Source: Lepeophtheirus salmonis
Taxonomy: Eukaryota; Arthropoda; Copepoda; Siphonostomatoida; Caligidae
Direction of reading: 5' to 3'
DNA: 64,000 nt
Assembly: GCF_016086655.4 (NCBI RefSeq)
Contig: NC_052144.2
Coordinates: 33,511,896 to 33,575,895 of the forward strand
Shown: in pieces, positions 11,640-23,734 of the stretch
How positions within the stretch are numbered: the first letter of the stretch is position 1
Layout: every line of letters begins with the position of its first letter
Position numbers and translations under genes: made by a program
Notes under the pieces: generated by a model
Database searches by the model: none
What the model was told of the DNA's origin: nothing
The model's input: the letters and a program-made list of their open reading frames with translations, nothing else

Positions 11640-11720
11640 CAGGGGGGTCCCGCATAATGCTGTTTTCGGAATTATTCTAACTCCCCGTATAGTGCGGTAT
11701 TTTCTTGTTCTCGAAAATCG
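11640..11720 (+). mobile_element. Pogo/Tigger-like terminus
   Basis: After TA at 11638-11639 the sequence reads CAGGGGGGTCCCGCATAATGC, and a second ccccgtatagtgc follows at about 11693. This matches the left end of the element at 19371 (CAGGGGGTCCCTAC...). CAG-type ends next to TA suit pogo/Tigger elements. The right end was not found. Confidence 0.5.
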
Positions 11721-11764
11721 GGATTTGTATATGTATTTCCATACAATTATTACTTATTACTAGT

Positions 11765-12000
11765 ATGTAGCATTGAGAATCGGTTCAACACCGGATTTTT
11801 TTTCCGGTTCCGTCATAAGTTATCTTTTTTCGAGTCATTTGGACCGATATTTCACTTCAGACCATAGACTAAAAAATAATTGTTTACAAAAAAAAAATCG
11901 ATCTCAATACATATATGGACCAAGTTTTTCCGTCTCAATCTTTAGACCGACATTTGTGAATTAATATATGAAACACATTTAACTTCATATGACATTACTC
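11765..12000. repeat. Dispersed family 2 copy (diverged)
   Basis: Rich in the family words: atcggttcaacaccgg, ccggttccgtcataagttat, cagaccatagac, cgatctcaatac and ccgtctcaatctttagaccg. The related copy at 56405-56810 shows the same order (ggttcggtcttgagttat, atctcagacaatagaccg, atagactgatttctcccggtctcaatcgat). Confidence 0.6.
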
Positions 12001-12802
12001 TAGGTCAGAGGTACCCATCTTTTCCATAGCTGAGGCCTACATTAAGATTCTCAAAAGGCTTGAGGGCATCCCCCTCAAATAATAGATGTAAACAAATAAA
12101 GAAATTAGAAGCATACATTATAAACCAATTATGACTACAAAAAAAGAATACTCTCATATGCTATTTTCATTGGTTGCTTTTGGTAATTTCTAACATTCTT
12201 AGGATCGTTTCATTAATTCGACTTAAATTTAAAGTACGAACCTTTTGAATTATAAATCCAATACATTTAATCTGCCTTTAATTTAAACTCAACTTAGGTT
12301 TAATTAATGTTGGTCCAATCCGGCTAAATATTAATATTTACTGTTCAAAGTTCGCAATTAACTCTGATTATTATTCCTCTGGTACGTACACATCAATATT
12401 TATGAAAATAAAATGTGATAAAACAGGATCACGACATTTCTTTAATTTTTATTTTTCATCAATTCCGACGAAATATGGTCATATATGGTGACAAAAATTA
12501 TACCCGAAAATTTTACAGAGAGTGTCGAAAAATATAATCCACTTGCGTATTATATTGGTGATCAACATCTGGTAGGAATACCTTATAAAAGAATAGGTAT
12601 ATTCATAAAGATTTAATTTCATAGGTGCGTAGCCTGACCTGCAAGCTGCATACGTATAATTAAATAGTATTTGGTATCTTATGGAAAAGAGGTGGGGTTG
12701 GAATGTTGCTAATTATATAATTTGCCAAGGTAATGGTTCAGTCTTTATTCGGCCAATGTCAGTTTTTTAGAACCTCAAAAATATTAAACAGGTCATTCAG
12801 TA
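12001..12802. other. Unassigned AT-rich spacer
   Basis: There is nothing I can name. A short stretch near 12305 (aatgttggtccaatccggc) recalls family 2 words. Confidence 0.45.
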
Positions 12803-14049
12803 GAGGTGTCCACAGGAAGGGGCTGTAGCCCCCCTAAATCATGGAATTTTTGAAAAATTATGTATATGAAACATGTGATTAAAAATTATCAGAAGAAAAC
12901 GCATATTTTTTTTTATTAAAAAAATCCTCAAAACCACCCCCTCCCACAAAAAAAAAGAAGATTTAAAATAGGGCATAAAGCAACTATATCTTATAAATTT
13001 ATAATACATATACATACTCTTCTGGGTTAGGGCAATTTTCAATCTACCTCAAATATAAGTCAAATCAAAAGTAACGAAGCACACAAATAAACAAATTTCA
13101 ATTTATATATTAATATTTTAGGTATTTTTAAATCTTGTCAATGTCAAAATACTAATAAATACTATCTCCTCTTGAGGTTAGTTCTAGGATAGATACCATA
13201 ATATAATAATATTCTATGTATGCCCGCCAATCAAAACTCATAACCAGGGTATTTATTTCAAAAAGGGAGACATATATGGATGGGCCCTAGACATAAAATA
13301 AAAGTTGTTCAAAATTCTAAGTTACGTACTTAGAGCTATATTTCATTCTGATCAGACCAGATTCTTGGGTTCTGGAGGACAAGTTATTTTTCACTTAATA
13401 AGTTGATTTTTTTCATTAAACAGGATCGAAATAAAATACATAATATGGGTACGTTTTAGTATATATATATTTTTTAGTAGGGTGTAGAAGTTATAATTTT
13501 TTTTCTCAAATGTTGAAACTGATATTTAACTTTTTCACTCTAATCTGAGATGACTTTTTTTTTTTTTTTTTTTTGAAAATTAAATAATTCCTTCCCCCAA
13601 AACAACAAAACCCTTATTAATAAATAATATGGTTCCTTTTTAATCGAATGACGTTTTAGAAAACATATATTTACTTTTCCAAAGGCATACATTTTTTAAA
13701 GACTAATCCTAAATATTTCCCATTTTTAATTAGTCTAATACCCCTTCAGTACTGCCCTTCCAACGCCTAAAACTGTCAGCCTCATATTTTTGAATTTTAA
13801 AATATGTTCAACCTAATGGTAGTACCCATTAGAAGTTACTGTTTATATACATCGTAGTGACCACTTTCCGATGCCCAAAAAAGAGGTCATGTGGTTCGGT
13901 CAGTATTGGTTTTAGGGATTTCAAAAATCAATAGCCATTCTCTAATAATCATTTTTTTTTTCATATGTAAAATTTTCTAGTAAAAACGAAAAATTCCTTA
14001 ACTTGGGGGGCTACACCCCCTCCAGTCCATCTCTTGAGGACGCTCCTGG
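12803..14049. repeat. Region bounded by opposite family 1 ends
   Basis: At 12803-12840 lies gaggtgtccacagg, then ggggctgtagcccccctaaat, a left end of family 1. At 13997-14049 lies cttggggggctacaccccctcc, then tcttgaggacgctcctg, a right end. The interior has family-like A/T blocks (for example 13555-13580 and 13955-13990) and much unrelated sequence. It is either one long diverged copy or two fragments. Confidence 0.5.
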
Positions 14050-15283
14050 AAAGGTCCACTAAAAATCCTATTGATCTCAGACTGGGCTAGGATTTGTAGA
14101 CCCTGACCCAACACTAACATTTATATGTATATTATACAAGCATAGAAATGCATTGAAGGAACATGCACATGATACTTAAAAGATTGCATTCCACCTCTTT
14201 TTGGACTGTCAGTATGTGTATGTATGTACGTAGTATAAGTTATGACGTAAGAAGGAGAAGAAATACAGGCAAGGGGAATACAAACTCCCATGTCTATGTA
14301 TAAACGAAAAAAGGTCATTAACATCTTCTTCCTCCTCTTCGAGTGAGTGAGTACGCTAGCAGAGGGGTCTGCCTGTGTGAGCGAAGTATATTGGACTTTG
14401 GAAGTGTTCGTTCATCCCTATTACCATTCTTTCTTGACTGTGTATACATTTCATCTATTTATTTGTTGAGAGTCAAGGAAATAAAGACAGAGAGAGTAGA
14501 AGAAAGGGGTTATCTCCCCCCTCCTTCCTTAAACACCCCCTTCATCTCCTATTGCATCTACTTATCCCATGCTTTTTAAAAAGGTGCACCTTGTAGTTGT
14601 AGGGAGGAAGGAAGTAAAAAAGAAAGAAAGAAAGAGCGAGACTGCTTCTCAAGATGCTGTTTCCTTCTACTTAATATTTCCCTTCTTTCGTTCCACTTTG
14701 TTCTTAATTATTATTACTATTATATATAAAGAAAATAAGGGAAAATACATAAATGTATGATAAGTATAAGTGAGGGTTGATCGGCCTAGCCTAGCAGGAA
14801 GAAGCAGAAGGGAGAACCTCGTGTTATAGTTAGTTAGAGCTATATAACTACAATACAGGGGTAGATGCGAACAAGAAAGAGGAAGGAGACGACATCATGA
14901 GGGTGGCCAAGAAACACACACATACACAAAATAAATGTAGTGCATAGATTATTTTTTTTTATTTTTGTCACACACAGGAGACTATTTTCTATGTATATGG
15001 TGTCCGTCATCATAAAAACAATGTTCAAGAAAAATAAAGCAAAAGAGAAAATCCTAATTTAGAGATTGAGATGAGTTCAGAACCCTCAGAATTTTAATCA
15101 TAGTTTAAATAATTTTTTTGAAGTAAGAGACTATAATTATTGGCTCCGCGTTATGACCTCTTTTAAATAAAATCCGTCAATTGCTCTTTTTGTATTGTGA
15201 TTATCAATTTTGGGTTCGAAGTGGAGTTTGCGGAGCCCGCAAAGAATAATTTGTTTAATGAAATTGAAGAATACAAATGGTAT
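14050..15283. other. Spacer with a family 2 end
   Basis: At 14086-14117 lies ctaggatttgtagaccctg, then acccaacactaa, a family 2 terminus. The rest is unassigned; frames at 14343-14579 and 14569-14760 show only compositional bias. GAAA/GAAG runs occur near 14605-14640. Confidence 0.45.
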
Positions 15284-16220
15284 CAGGGGCACCTGTAGCC
15301 CTAGCAAATGATGGAATTTTTGCTTTTTACTAGAAAATATAATATTTGATTTTTTTTTCAAAAAGTTTAGTATATGACAGTTAACTTCATTTTTCAAACT
15401 TTTTTACAAAAAAATTAATTTTCTTTGAAGGGCCATGGATTTTTCGAAATTTTTCTCCCAAAAATTTAATATTTAATTTTTTTTTCAAAAAATTATATAT
15501 TAGAAGTTTAATTTTGAAATTTTATGTAAATATCTATGGATTTTTGAAATTTTCTTCCAAAATATTAAATTTTTATGTGAACAGCTATAGATTTTTTGAT
15601 TTTTTTTTCAAAAAAAATAATTTTGTGAGAATGGCTATGGATTTTTGAAATTTTTTTCAAATTAAATTTTTTGTGAATAGTAGTGTATTTTTGAAATTTT
15701 GTTCCAAATATTTTTTTTTTGTGAACAACTAGGGATTTTTAATTTTTTTTTCCAAAGAAAATAATTTTTTGAGAATAGCTTTGGATTTTTGAATTTTTTC
15801 CAAATATAATTTTTTGTGAATAGTAGTGTATTTTTGAAATTTTGTTACAAATATTTTTTTGTTTTGTAAACAGCTATAGATTTTTGATTTTTTTTTTCCA
15901 AAAAAAATAATTTTGTCAGAATAGCTATGGATTTTTGAAATTTTTTGTGAATAGTAGTGTACTTTTGAAATTTTGTTCCAAAATATTTATTTTTTTGTGA
16001 ACAGCTATAGATTTTTAAATTTTTTTTGCAAAGAAAATAATTTTGTGAGAATAGCTATGGATTTTTGAAATTTTTTCCAAAAAAAATATTTTTTTATGAA
16101 TAGCTGTGGATTTTTGAAGTTTTTTTCGAAAATTTTTATATTTAAACTTTAATTTTTTGATTTTTTTTTAAATCTAAGAAACCAAGGCCCCTCAAAATAT
16201 AAACCTGTGGACCCCTCTGG
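15284..16220. repeat. Dispersed family 1, long copy
   Basis: The left end is caggggcacctgtagccc at 15284, followed by the common start 'atggaatttttgctttttactagaaaat'. The right end region (about 16185-16220) reads ccaaggcccctc, then cctgtggacccctctgg. The body is a regular AT-rich array analysed separately at 15577-16010. No coding capacity is seen. Confidence 0.7.
15577..16010 (+). repeat. 48-bp monomer array with 144-bp higher-order period
   Basis: Monomers start with gtga/gaga words at 15577, 15625, 15673, 15721, about 15769, 15816 and 15865, almost exactly 48 apart. Three monomer types alternate: gtgaacagctatagattttt, gtgagaatagctatggattt and gtgaatagtagtgtattttt. The same type therefore recurs every 144 bases (15577, 15721, 15865), then after 132 at 15997 where one monomer is shortened. 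Confidence 0.8.
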
Positions 16221-16683
16221 GTATCCACGTTCAATTTTTTGAGAAAAATTCTTTCAGCTTTCTTTTGTGCTGACGGGCTACATAGTATATCTAGGAATAG
16301 AGGATGTGTTTTGAAACCTTCCCTTTCCCCTTCCTTCCCCCTTCCTCCTCCTCTCTTCTGATGAATCATGAAACGTAATGTCTTTTTGAATAGATGTATA
16401 TTTTGCACAGGTGAAAATTTAATTAATGACTTAAATATTACTATATATGTAGGTATATATAATTTAAAGGGCGGGGGAGGGGGAAGAGGAATGGAAGAAG
16501 GATATGGCTGTGTGTGCAGGGAGGATGTCTGATGTTTAACAACTGTAGAATGTACTTGTATGTATATAGATCAATCATTTTTCCATTATAGACATAGATG
16601 CTTGTAACTTATAGGAAATGGATAGTTTATATTGACGAAAAGTCCTTATTTTTCTATAAATATGTATAAAGGTAATTATTAAT
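16221..16683. other. Unassigned spacer
   Basis: It holds a C/T-rich patch at 16318-16358 and a G-rich patch at 16469-16500. No gene is supported. Confidence 0.45.
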
Positions 16684-16800
16684 ATTATAGTGTTGAGTTT
16701 CAGTCTGAAAATCCTAGACCGATGATTTATATAGTCACTTGGTCATTTAAATAAGTTTGGTCCAAATCAGAAGTCGGTTAACTTTTTGTAGTGCTAACCC
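16684..16800 (+). repeat. Dispersed family 2 end
   Basis: Reads agtgttgagtttcagtctga, then aaatcctagaccg, the reverse complement of the family 2 end seen at 19101-19133 (ggtctaggattttcagaccg). It is followed by tttggtccaaatcag. Confidence 0.65.
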
Positions 16801-16810
16801 AAAAGATGCA

Positions 16811-17313
16811 TGGGCGTCCGCAGGATTTTTTTTTTTTTTTTTTTTTGTAATTGCTTGGTTTTTTGGATTTTATTTGAAAAAAATCCATTGGATTTTTGAA
16901 ATTTTTTTCCTAAAAATTTTATTTTACAATTGGCTTTTCAGAAAAAATTTAATTTTTGAAATTTTTTCCCAAAAAAATCTAATTTTTTAGAAAAGATTAG
17001 GATTTTTGAAATTTTTTTCCCAAATATTTATTTTTTTAAGAATAAATAGGGATTTTTGAATTTTTTTCCAATAATTATAATTTTTGCTTATAGTTTGGAA
17101 TTTTTTACCTGTAAAATATATCAACGGTTGCATTTTTTTTTTCAAAAGAATCTAATTTTTGCCAATAGCTTTTTTTTTTTTAAATTTTTTTTTGCAAAAA
17201 ATTTAACATTTGTAATTTTTTCAATTTTTTTTCGAGACAGTTGTAATTTTTGGATATTTTTTTTCAAACCAATTCAACCCCCCTCCCCCCGTCCCTAAGT
17301 GACTCCCCTGTAG
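16811..17313. repeat. Dispersed family 1 copy
   Basis: The left end gggcgtccgcaggat at 16811 is followed by a T run and repeated 'ggatttttgaaatttttttcc' monomers. The right end is degenerate (ccccccgtccctaag, then actcccctg, around 17284-17312). A 77-codon frame across it (F/I/L-rich) reflects the T-rich body and is not a gene. Confidence 0.65.
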
Positions 17314-18949
17314 TGAACAAAAAAACATCCTAGAATTTTCTTTTTTTCTCACATTAATACCTTAATTGAAAAAAATGTGCTATTTCTGTCATTACTAAAA
17401 ACTCTAATGAATTTATAACCCCCCTCCAAAAAAACAAAAAACATAAAAAAAACGACATTTAAATAGCATGAATGCCTTTTTACAGAAGTGCACCCATAAA
17501 AAATTGGCAAGAGTGCAGTTTTCTATCTGAATTCCTCTTCAATGACATTTTTTGTAGCCACAATATTGACTGCTTTCAAATTTATGATAATGAGTCGATA
17601 TTATTTTGTTACCCTTATTAAAACTCAATGATTTAAAACCTCTCATATTACATATTATGACTTTTCTTACAAAAGATAATTGTTGCATGTGTGAAGCACA
17701 TCTGTCTATAAGCTCAAATACTATTTAAAGCAAAAAACTATTCTTATAGATAAATAGAAATCAAACAGAAATCAAATCAATTATTGGGAAATAGGAGAAA
17801 AAATTAAATGTTTTCCCACGTCTTGTACAAAATAAAAGAAAAGTATATAATTTGTTTTGGGTGAATTGAATTGAGCAAGGAACGTCATCTAACAAAAATG
17901 TATTATTATTTATTAAAAAAATAAATGTTTACTTTGTAAAAGGATATGAACTGAGGATATGTAGATGTAGATGCTATTTTTAGAGCATAGTAAGTGCTCA
18001 TATGTACACAGCTACCTATGTAAGCCATTTAAAAAGCAAAATTGAGCATCCTGTTTTTCTCTTTCTCTACACATGTTTTTAAAATTTGTCTCCTTCTTTT
18101 CCTTTCTATAAATATCCATTTAAGGAAATGAACTCGAAATGACATTTTTTTAAAAATAAATCAGAGGAAGAGAAAATTTTATTTTTTTCTTATTTACCCA
18201 ACACCCTCCAATCTCCTCCTTACCTTAAGAAAAAAATAGATGACTTCATTCAAGCAATGAAAGAAATGTGTTGTATCATTAAGAACATTTAGAAGTATAC
18301 AAAAAAAAATTTTTTTTTTTTTACAGAAGTAGACATATCATGTCTGGCCTTTTTTCTTCTTATCATTCATATATTAACAGTGCTTAGTCATAATGGCCTT
18401 CATTTTGTAGTAATAAATATATGGCTTACTTGTGAGTCTCTTGGATATAGTAAAAATTATCCAGAAAATAGTTATAAATATAATACTTCTCAAAGGGGTT
18501 GATAGAATTTATAAGCACTATTTGTATATAAGTTTTTTTTTATAAATCAGTGTTGGATTCAATCACTATTCCAACTCGGGGGGGAAAAAAGCTCTTCAAT
18601 TTTCGGAAAATGACTTCAATTCACTCAAAATTTCATATGTTGTGTGCGAGTTGCAATTTCTTTGTCAAAAAAGGTATTATTTAATTACAAAATTGGTATT
18701 TCCAATTACTCACAATTAATTGATGCTCTCATTTCATTTTGATTCATTAAAACAATTTATGTGTAATGCCATTGCGGGCATTTGAACTTTATAAGTTGTT
18801 ACATAATACTACTATTTTAAAAAGGAAAGCAAGGATATATGGATCATTTAAATAAATTCAATGATTGCATTATCTTTATTCGAAGTACTGTAAATCCTAT
18901 ATTTAAAATGATTCATCCCATTTTTTGGTTACAACTTGAGCAACAAAAA
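17314..18949. other. Unassigned AT-rich spacer
   Basis: Nothing is supported. A 24-base A-then-T stretch lies at about 18300-18322. Confidence 0.45.
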
Positions 18950-19137
18950 TTCATCTATAGATTCGGTATAGATCTAGTTTTAAATGAAACCGATCTAAAG
19001 GGATTTATTATTATCAATTCAGATCGACTTTTTGTTTGAGACCAGTTGAGTCTAACTTTTTTAAAGGACGGAATGAGTTCGGCAAATTAAAAATCATAAC
19101 GGTCTAGGATTTTCAGACCGAAAACTAACACTAATGG
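18950..19137. repeat. Dispersed family 2 copy
   Basis: Contains ttcggtatagatctag, gatcgac, gagaccagttgagtc and ttaaaggacggaatgag, then cataacggtctaggatttt, cagaccg and aactaacactaa. The last part matches the copy at 56740-56808 word by word (ttaaaggaatgaact, cataacggtct, aggattttca). Confidence 0.7.
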
Positions 19138-19370
19138 TTAGTCAAATTTCTCTAAGTATAATTCAAAAGGACAGTAATCAACTACAGACGCTTATTTATT
19201 ATTAAAAAATAGAATATTTTTATGTTCGAATTCTCAAAGCTCGAATTATAGCTAACCTAAAAAAGGTATATTTACCTAACAGGAACACATCAACTTGACG
19301 TACAACTCAAAATAGACCTAATGGAATTTGTTTGCCTTGAATCCAACATTTTAGAAAATAAATTTAACTA
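19138..19370. other. Unassigned spacer
   Basis: AT-rich with no recognisable feature. Confidence 0.4.
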
Positions 19371-20114
19371 CAGGGGGTCCCTACTTATAGAGTGCATTAT
19401 ATGAAATCTGCGTTAAACGGGGACTTTTTAAGTACTAAAACCCGTCAAATGGGATAAATTATTTTCCAAAGTCCACTTTTTACTATTTTAATAGTATGGT
19501 GTGAACAATCAACACATTTTATTCATTATAAATTATTTGAAATTATGTAAGATACTTATAAAAGAATTGTATAATTTAATCTTAATTAGGTATTTACTTG
19601 ATTCTTAATTAATTCAATTGAATGCAATACAATTTATAGAATCGGAGCCTGAGAAATATTTATTCAGCAACCTTTTTAATTGCAAGTTTGTATAATTTTT
19701 ATAAGAAATAACCAAAAGTTTAAAGTCTAAGTATCAAACCAAATGCTTAAAGGACACTCTCCCCTCCCATGCAAAAGTAAACACTTATACTATATAAATA
19801 TATAGGCATTCAGGGGGGTTCGCAAGGGGTGAGCGGGACCCTCCTCACATTAATGTAATTTTCCTTTTTACTAGAAAATTTAATATTTGAAATATTTTTC
19901 AAAAAAAAATATTTTTTTTTCAATAACTGTGTATTTTTTGGAAAAAGTATCCAAAATAATTATTATTTGAAATTTAATTTTTCAATTTTTTTTTCCAAAA
20001 AATTTATTTTTTCAATTTTTTTTCGAAAATCATTTATTTTTATTTCTTTGAATTAAAAACACGGCTTTATGCGGACTCCGCGTGTTTGAAACTGCGTTAT
20101 GTGGGGACTTCCTG
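19371..20114. mobile_element. Non-autonomous pogo/Tigger-like element with TA duplication
   Basis: The left end CAGGGGGTCCCTACTTATAG follows TA at 19369-19370. The reverse complement of the right end, CAGGAAGTCCCCACATAACG, precedes TA at 20115-20116. Imperfect CAG-starting inverted ends with a TA duplication suit the pogo/Tigger branch of Tc1/mariner. No transposase is visible. A family 1 copy (from 19811) is nested inside. Confidence 0.65.
19811..20045. repeat. Family 1 copy nested in the pogo-like element
   Basis: Starts caggggggttcgcaaggggt, then continues with the usual 'cctttttactagaaaatttaatatttgaaat' in two stretches and A/T blocks to about 20045. The right end is not clear, since the pogo-like sequence resumes near 20055. 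Confidence 0.55.
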
Positions 20115-20116
20115 TA

Positions 20117-21660
20117 CATTACAAAATGATTTGCATCTTTTGATTTGTTGGTAACAATAATCTCATAATAAATAAAGAATTAGAAGAAGCAAGAAAAAAA
20201 AGGTGAAAAAAAAGACATAGAAAATTCTAGAAAGATGTAATAAAACAAAAAAAAAACCTGAGGTAGTCAAACCCTTTTTCCCCCTTTCTCAAAGAAGAAG
20301 AAATATTCATTTTGATATGGTTAAAAAAAGCACACACAGGAATTTTTTTCCTTTTTTGAATGAAGACAAAATTTTTTGTATTATTGGCCTTGAAATTATA
20401 TATATTATATGTTGTCCCGGAGTTTTGACCTTCAGAATTAATGGCCTTGATTCCCCCCTTGTATATTCCATTGAGGCGCACAGACAGAAGAGTAATAAAG
20501 GCACTAAAAATGATGACATAAAGGAATGACGATGATGATGATGATGTCTTTTTTGACGAAATATAATTGTATATATATTATCTAATTTTCTTTTTTTCTT
20601 GCTCGACTAATTACACAAATAAGTAATTCTAACTAACTAGGAGGTGAATTAGAAGCAAAAGACGATTCAAGCATTATTATTATTTTCTTTATTATCGTTT
20701 ATAGTTGTTGTTATTATTACAGGTATCGTCATGGAGTATGTTCGTATGTGCTATGACTGTAGTTGCCTCCTTCTTCAAAACATTTTTTTAAAAGGCCTGA
20801 GACATTACGTAATGGAGTGCATTCACCCTTTTCTGTTTCCATCTCTCTTGTTTTTACTGCGCCTTGATCTTCATCCCCAGATTATTATTATTCTTTTCTT
20901 CTTCTTCTTCTGAGCGAGTGAGTGAGTGAGTGACTTAACCCTTTTTCTCATTCTTTGTCTTCACTAAGGATGGCTGTCCATGAGGAATATTATGTAGCTC
21001 CTCGGGGGCACAAGTGTTTATATGTACCTGATGCTGAGGATATTGTCACCGAAAATAATGTTTGATAAACATCAGTTAGATTTAAAATAGGGCGTTTATT
21101 TGATACTTTAGTACTCTATAATATTTTGTTGGAAGGATGAATCGGAAATAGCATCATCGTTTTATCTATATACCTATTCTGTAGGTAATATATTTATTAC
21201 CTACAGAAAGTATGTATCAAAGTATTTGTAAAAAAAATATTTTGGTAACTAGTGATATCAGAATTCACAGCAATTTATTAATATTACATAACATTTTCAA
21301 TTGCATTTCTAAAGGGTTGTTTAGGAATTATTTAGGGAGTGAGTAAGTGGATGGATATAATTAACGCCATTTCCTTTCCACTCTGTATTGTGTTTGTGAT
21401 ATTTATTTATTTTAAAGCTTTTTTTTTGCAAGGGAATTCCAACACGAAGCCGTGATAAATCTCAGGCAGGAGGATGGATTTACTTCATACTCATACAATC
21501 GTTCATAAATTGAATACATTTATGTTTTTATTTATATGAGTGTTGATACTAGTGATGAGACGATTTAAAAAAAAAAATCAAAAAAATCCCAAAGTCTATT
21601 CGTAGTTAGCCAGTTCTTCCCAAGAGTAAAATGATTATTTAATGATTGTTTGGATTTGGT
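20117..21660. other. Unassigned spacer
   Basis: Contains (GAT)n near 20530-20546, (GAGT)n at about 20911-20932 and a hairpin at 21177-21208. Short frames on both strands at 20227-20529 overlap each other and lack motifs. Confidence 0.45.
21177..21208. repeat. Perfect 13-bp inverted repeat (hairpin)
   Basis: ttctgtaggtaat and attacctacagaa are perfect reverse complements separated by six bases. Confidence 0.85.
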
Positions 21661-21664
21661 CACA

Positions 21665-21976
21665 GATCAGGGACGTACGACGGATTATATTTTTGGGAGC
21701 TCGTTTTTTTTAATTTTTTTGGAAAAAAAATTTAAAAATTAAAAATTAAACTTTTCCGATAAAAATTTCAAAAATCAAAGGCTGTTTACAAAATATTTAA
21801 TTTTTTTGGAAAAAAAAGTATAACTTAAATTTCAAAAATCCACTAAATTTTTGTAGAAAAAAATTAGAAAAATTAATTTAAATTTTTAGTATTTAACTTT
21901 TTTTAGTAAAAAGCAAAAATTTCCTATTGACTATAGACTATATTTTCCTATAGCCCTTCCCCTGCGGACCCCCCTG
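21665..21976. repeat. Dispersed family 1 copy
   Basis: An A/T block body ends with tagcccttcccctgcggac, then ccccctg at 21951-21976, the family 1 right end. The body contains 'tttagtaaaaagcaaaaattt', the reverse of the family start. Confidence 0.65.
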
Positions 21977-21984
21977 AAAATTAA

Positions 21985-22037
21985 AAAGAGCTAATTCTAG
22001 TTGAACCAAACCACGTTCAGAACACCCAACACTAATA
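21985..22037. repeat. Family 2 end
   Basis: Reads ctagttgaaccaaaccac, then cacccaacactaata, sharing the CCCAACACTAA terminus with 14107-14117 and 32179-32189. Confidence 0.5.
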
Positions 22038-23340
22038 CACATATATATACATGTTTTTTCAGCATAGATAGTCAGTTATTATAATACGTCTACAATCCAC
22101 ACACATTTCCTTGCCTCAAGGAAGAGAAAATTTCGCCGGAAATCGTTTTTATGATTATTATATTTTGTCTTCTTTTTTTAGATGTTCCCTTCCTAAATGA
22201 GCCGTGATTGAGCTCCTCCGTTCGTAGCTTGGAACTTGGAAGTCCCCGAATGTATTTATTTATGTATAAATATACGCATTTTACGTATAAAATCAACATA
22301 ACTGTACATAATAATATGTACAAAGGGCTTCTTCTCTCGAACAAAAAGGGTGACTTCGAACACGGAACAACAGCAGCAGACGATTATTAAGAAGAAGGGG
22401 GGAAGAAGAAAAAGGGAAGAATATAAAAGAGACGACAACCTGGGCAATGAACCCTTAGAATAATAAGAGTACTCTGTAAGGTTGAAAGGCACATGCATGC
22501 ATATGTTGTATTAAATGACTTTTGACTTGACGTAAGATTCTAGTTATACCATGAAATAATACACAATATATATTTATATTATATTATAGATTCAATACTA
22601 ATGAATGAGTTAAGTTGAGTTAAAATCTCTTTTTTTTCTTTCTTCAAAAGAGTCGTAAAAAGTATAAATATAAGGAAAATTGCACTTTTTATTATTCTTG
22701 CAATTTTTTTACAGATTATATAATTTAGCCACAAAGTACATTTTGAATATTATGACCATTTTATGACGTATTTAAAAATATGTATGCGGTCAAAAGATTG
22801 ATTGCACAGCTATATCAACTATTAATGATATGGCGTAGGACCATCATTATTTTCGCAACTAACATCCTATCCTCGGATAACATGCTCCCCCATTCCGGCA
22901 AGTTAAGCAATATTCCACAGGGTCGGACTTAGGCTACAGTAATCTATGCGGATTAAAAAAGAGCCCTATGGAAAAAAATAATTAAAATCTTCTCAAAGGT
23001 TCTGCATTTTATTGTCTAAATAAATAAAAAAATATTTCAAAAGGGCTCTGCATTTTAATTTCTAAAAAAGAAAAAGAGATTTGAAATTAAATTTTCCACA
23101 TATACAAATATAGCCACGCATATCTATCTTTGTTGAAGACCCTGCTTATGTTAGAACTGGCCATGGTCTCAGTTATCATCTGTACTCAGGGTAGTTTGCT
23201 AGCTTTCATCATTGGGGGGCTTAGACCCAAAAAATATATCAACGGCGTAATATAATTTCTTATATATATATTATATGATAAGTTTTTGGGGGCTCAAAAA
23301 GAGGCTAGCGACGACACTGAATCTACCCATATTGAATTTG
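22038..23340. other. Unassigned AT-rich spacer
   Basis: No gene is supported. Overlapping short frames on both strands at 22090-22498 have no motif. Confidence 0.45.
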
Positions 23341-23734
23341 GGCACATTGCAATCTATTTTGGTTTTGGATTTTTTGAAAATCCAAAAAATAAATTTTAAT
23401 TATATAATTTTTTCGAAAAAAAAGAACTCATCATAAAAAATAATTTTTTTTTCTAAAATTTTTTTCAAATTTAAATTTTAATTATATAATTTTTTCGAAA
23501 AAAAAGAACTCATCATAAAAAAATAAATTTTTAAAATTTAAATTTCAAAAATAAAATTTTCTTATGAAAAATTTCTAAAATTTACAGCTATTCACAGAAA
23601 ATTAATTTTTTTGGGAAAAATTTGAAAAATCAAGTCAAGTTTCAAATATTAAATTAAAAAAAAAAAGAATATCTAAAATTTTCAAGTAAAAACCCAGTTA
23701 CCTTCAGCCCCCTCCAGCCCACCTTCCACCCCTG
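23341..23734. repeat. Family 1 copy with an internal 82-bp tandem duplication
   Basis: It ends with cagccccctccagcccacct, then tccacccctg at 23705-23734. The stretch starting aaattttaattatataattt, through cgaaaaaaaagaactcatca, occurs at 23391 and again at 23473, offset 82 bases, nearly identical. Confidence 0.7.

Noticed and set aside
22830..22945. 5S rRNA-like phrase (ccggcaagttaagcaa, gggtcgg)
   Set aside because: Only about a dozen contiguous bases agree with 5S rRNA and the spacing to the expected 5' end is too long, so it is not called as an RNA gene or pseudogene.
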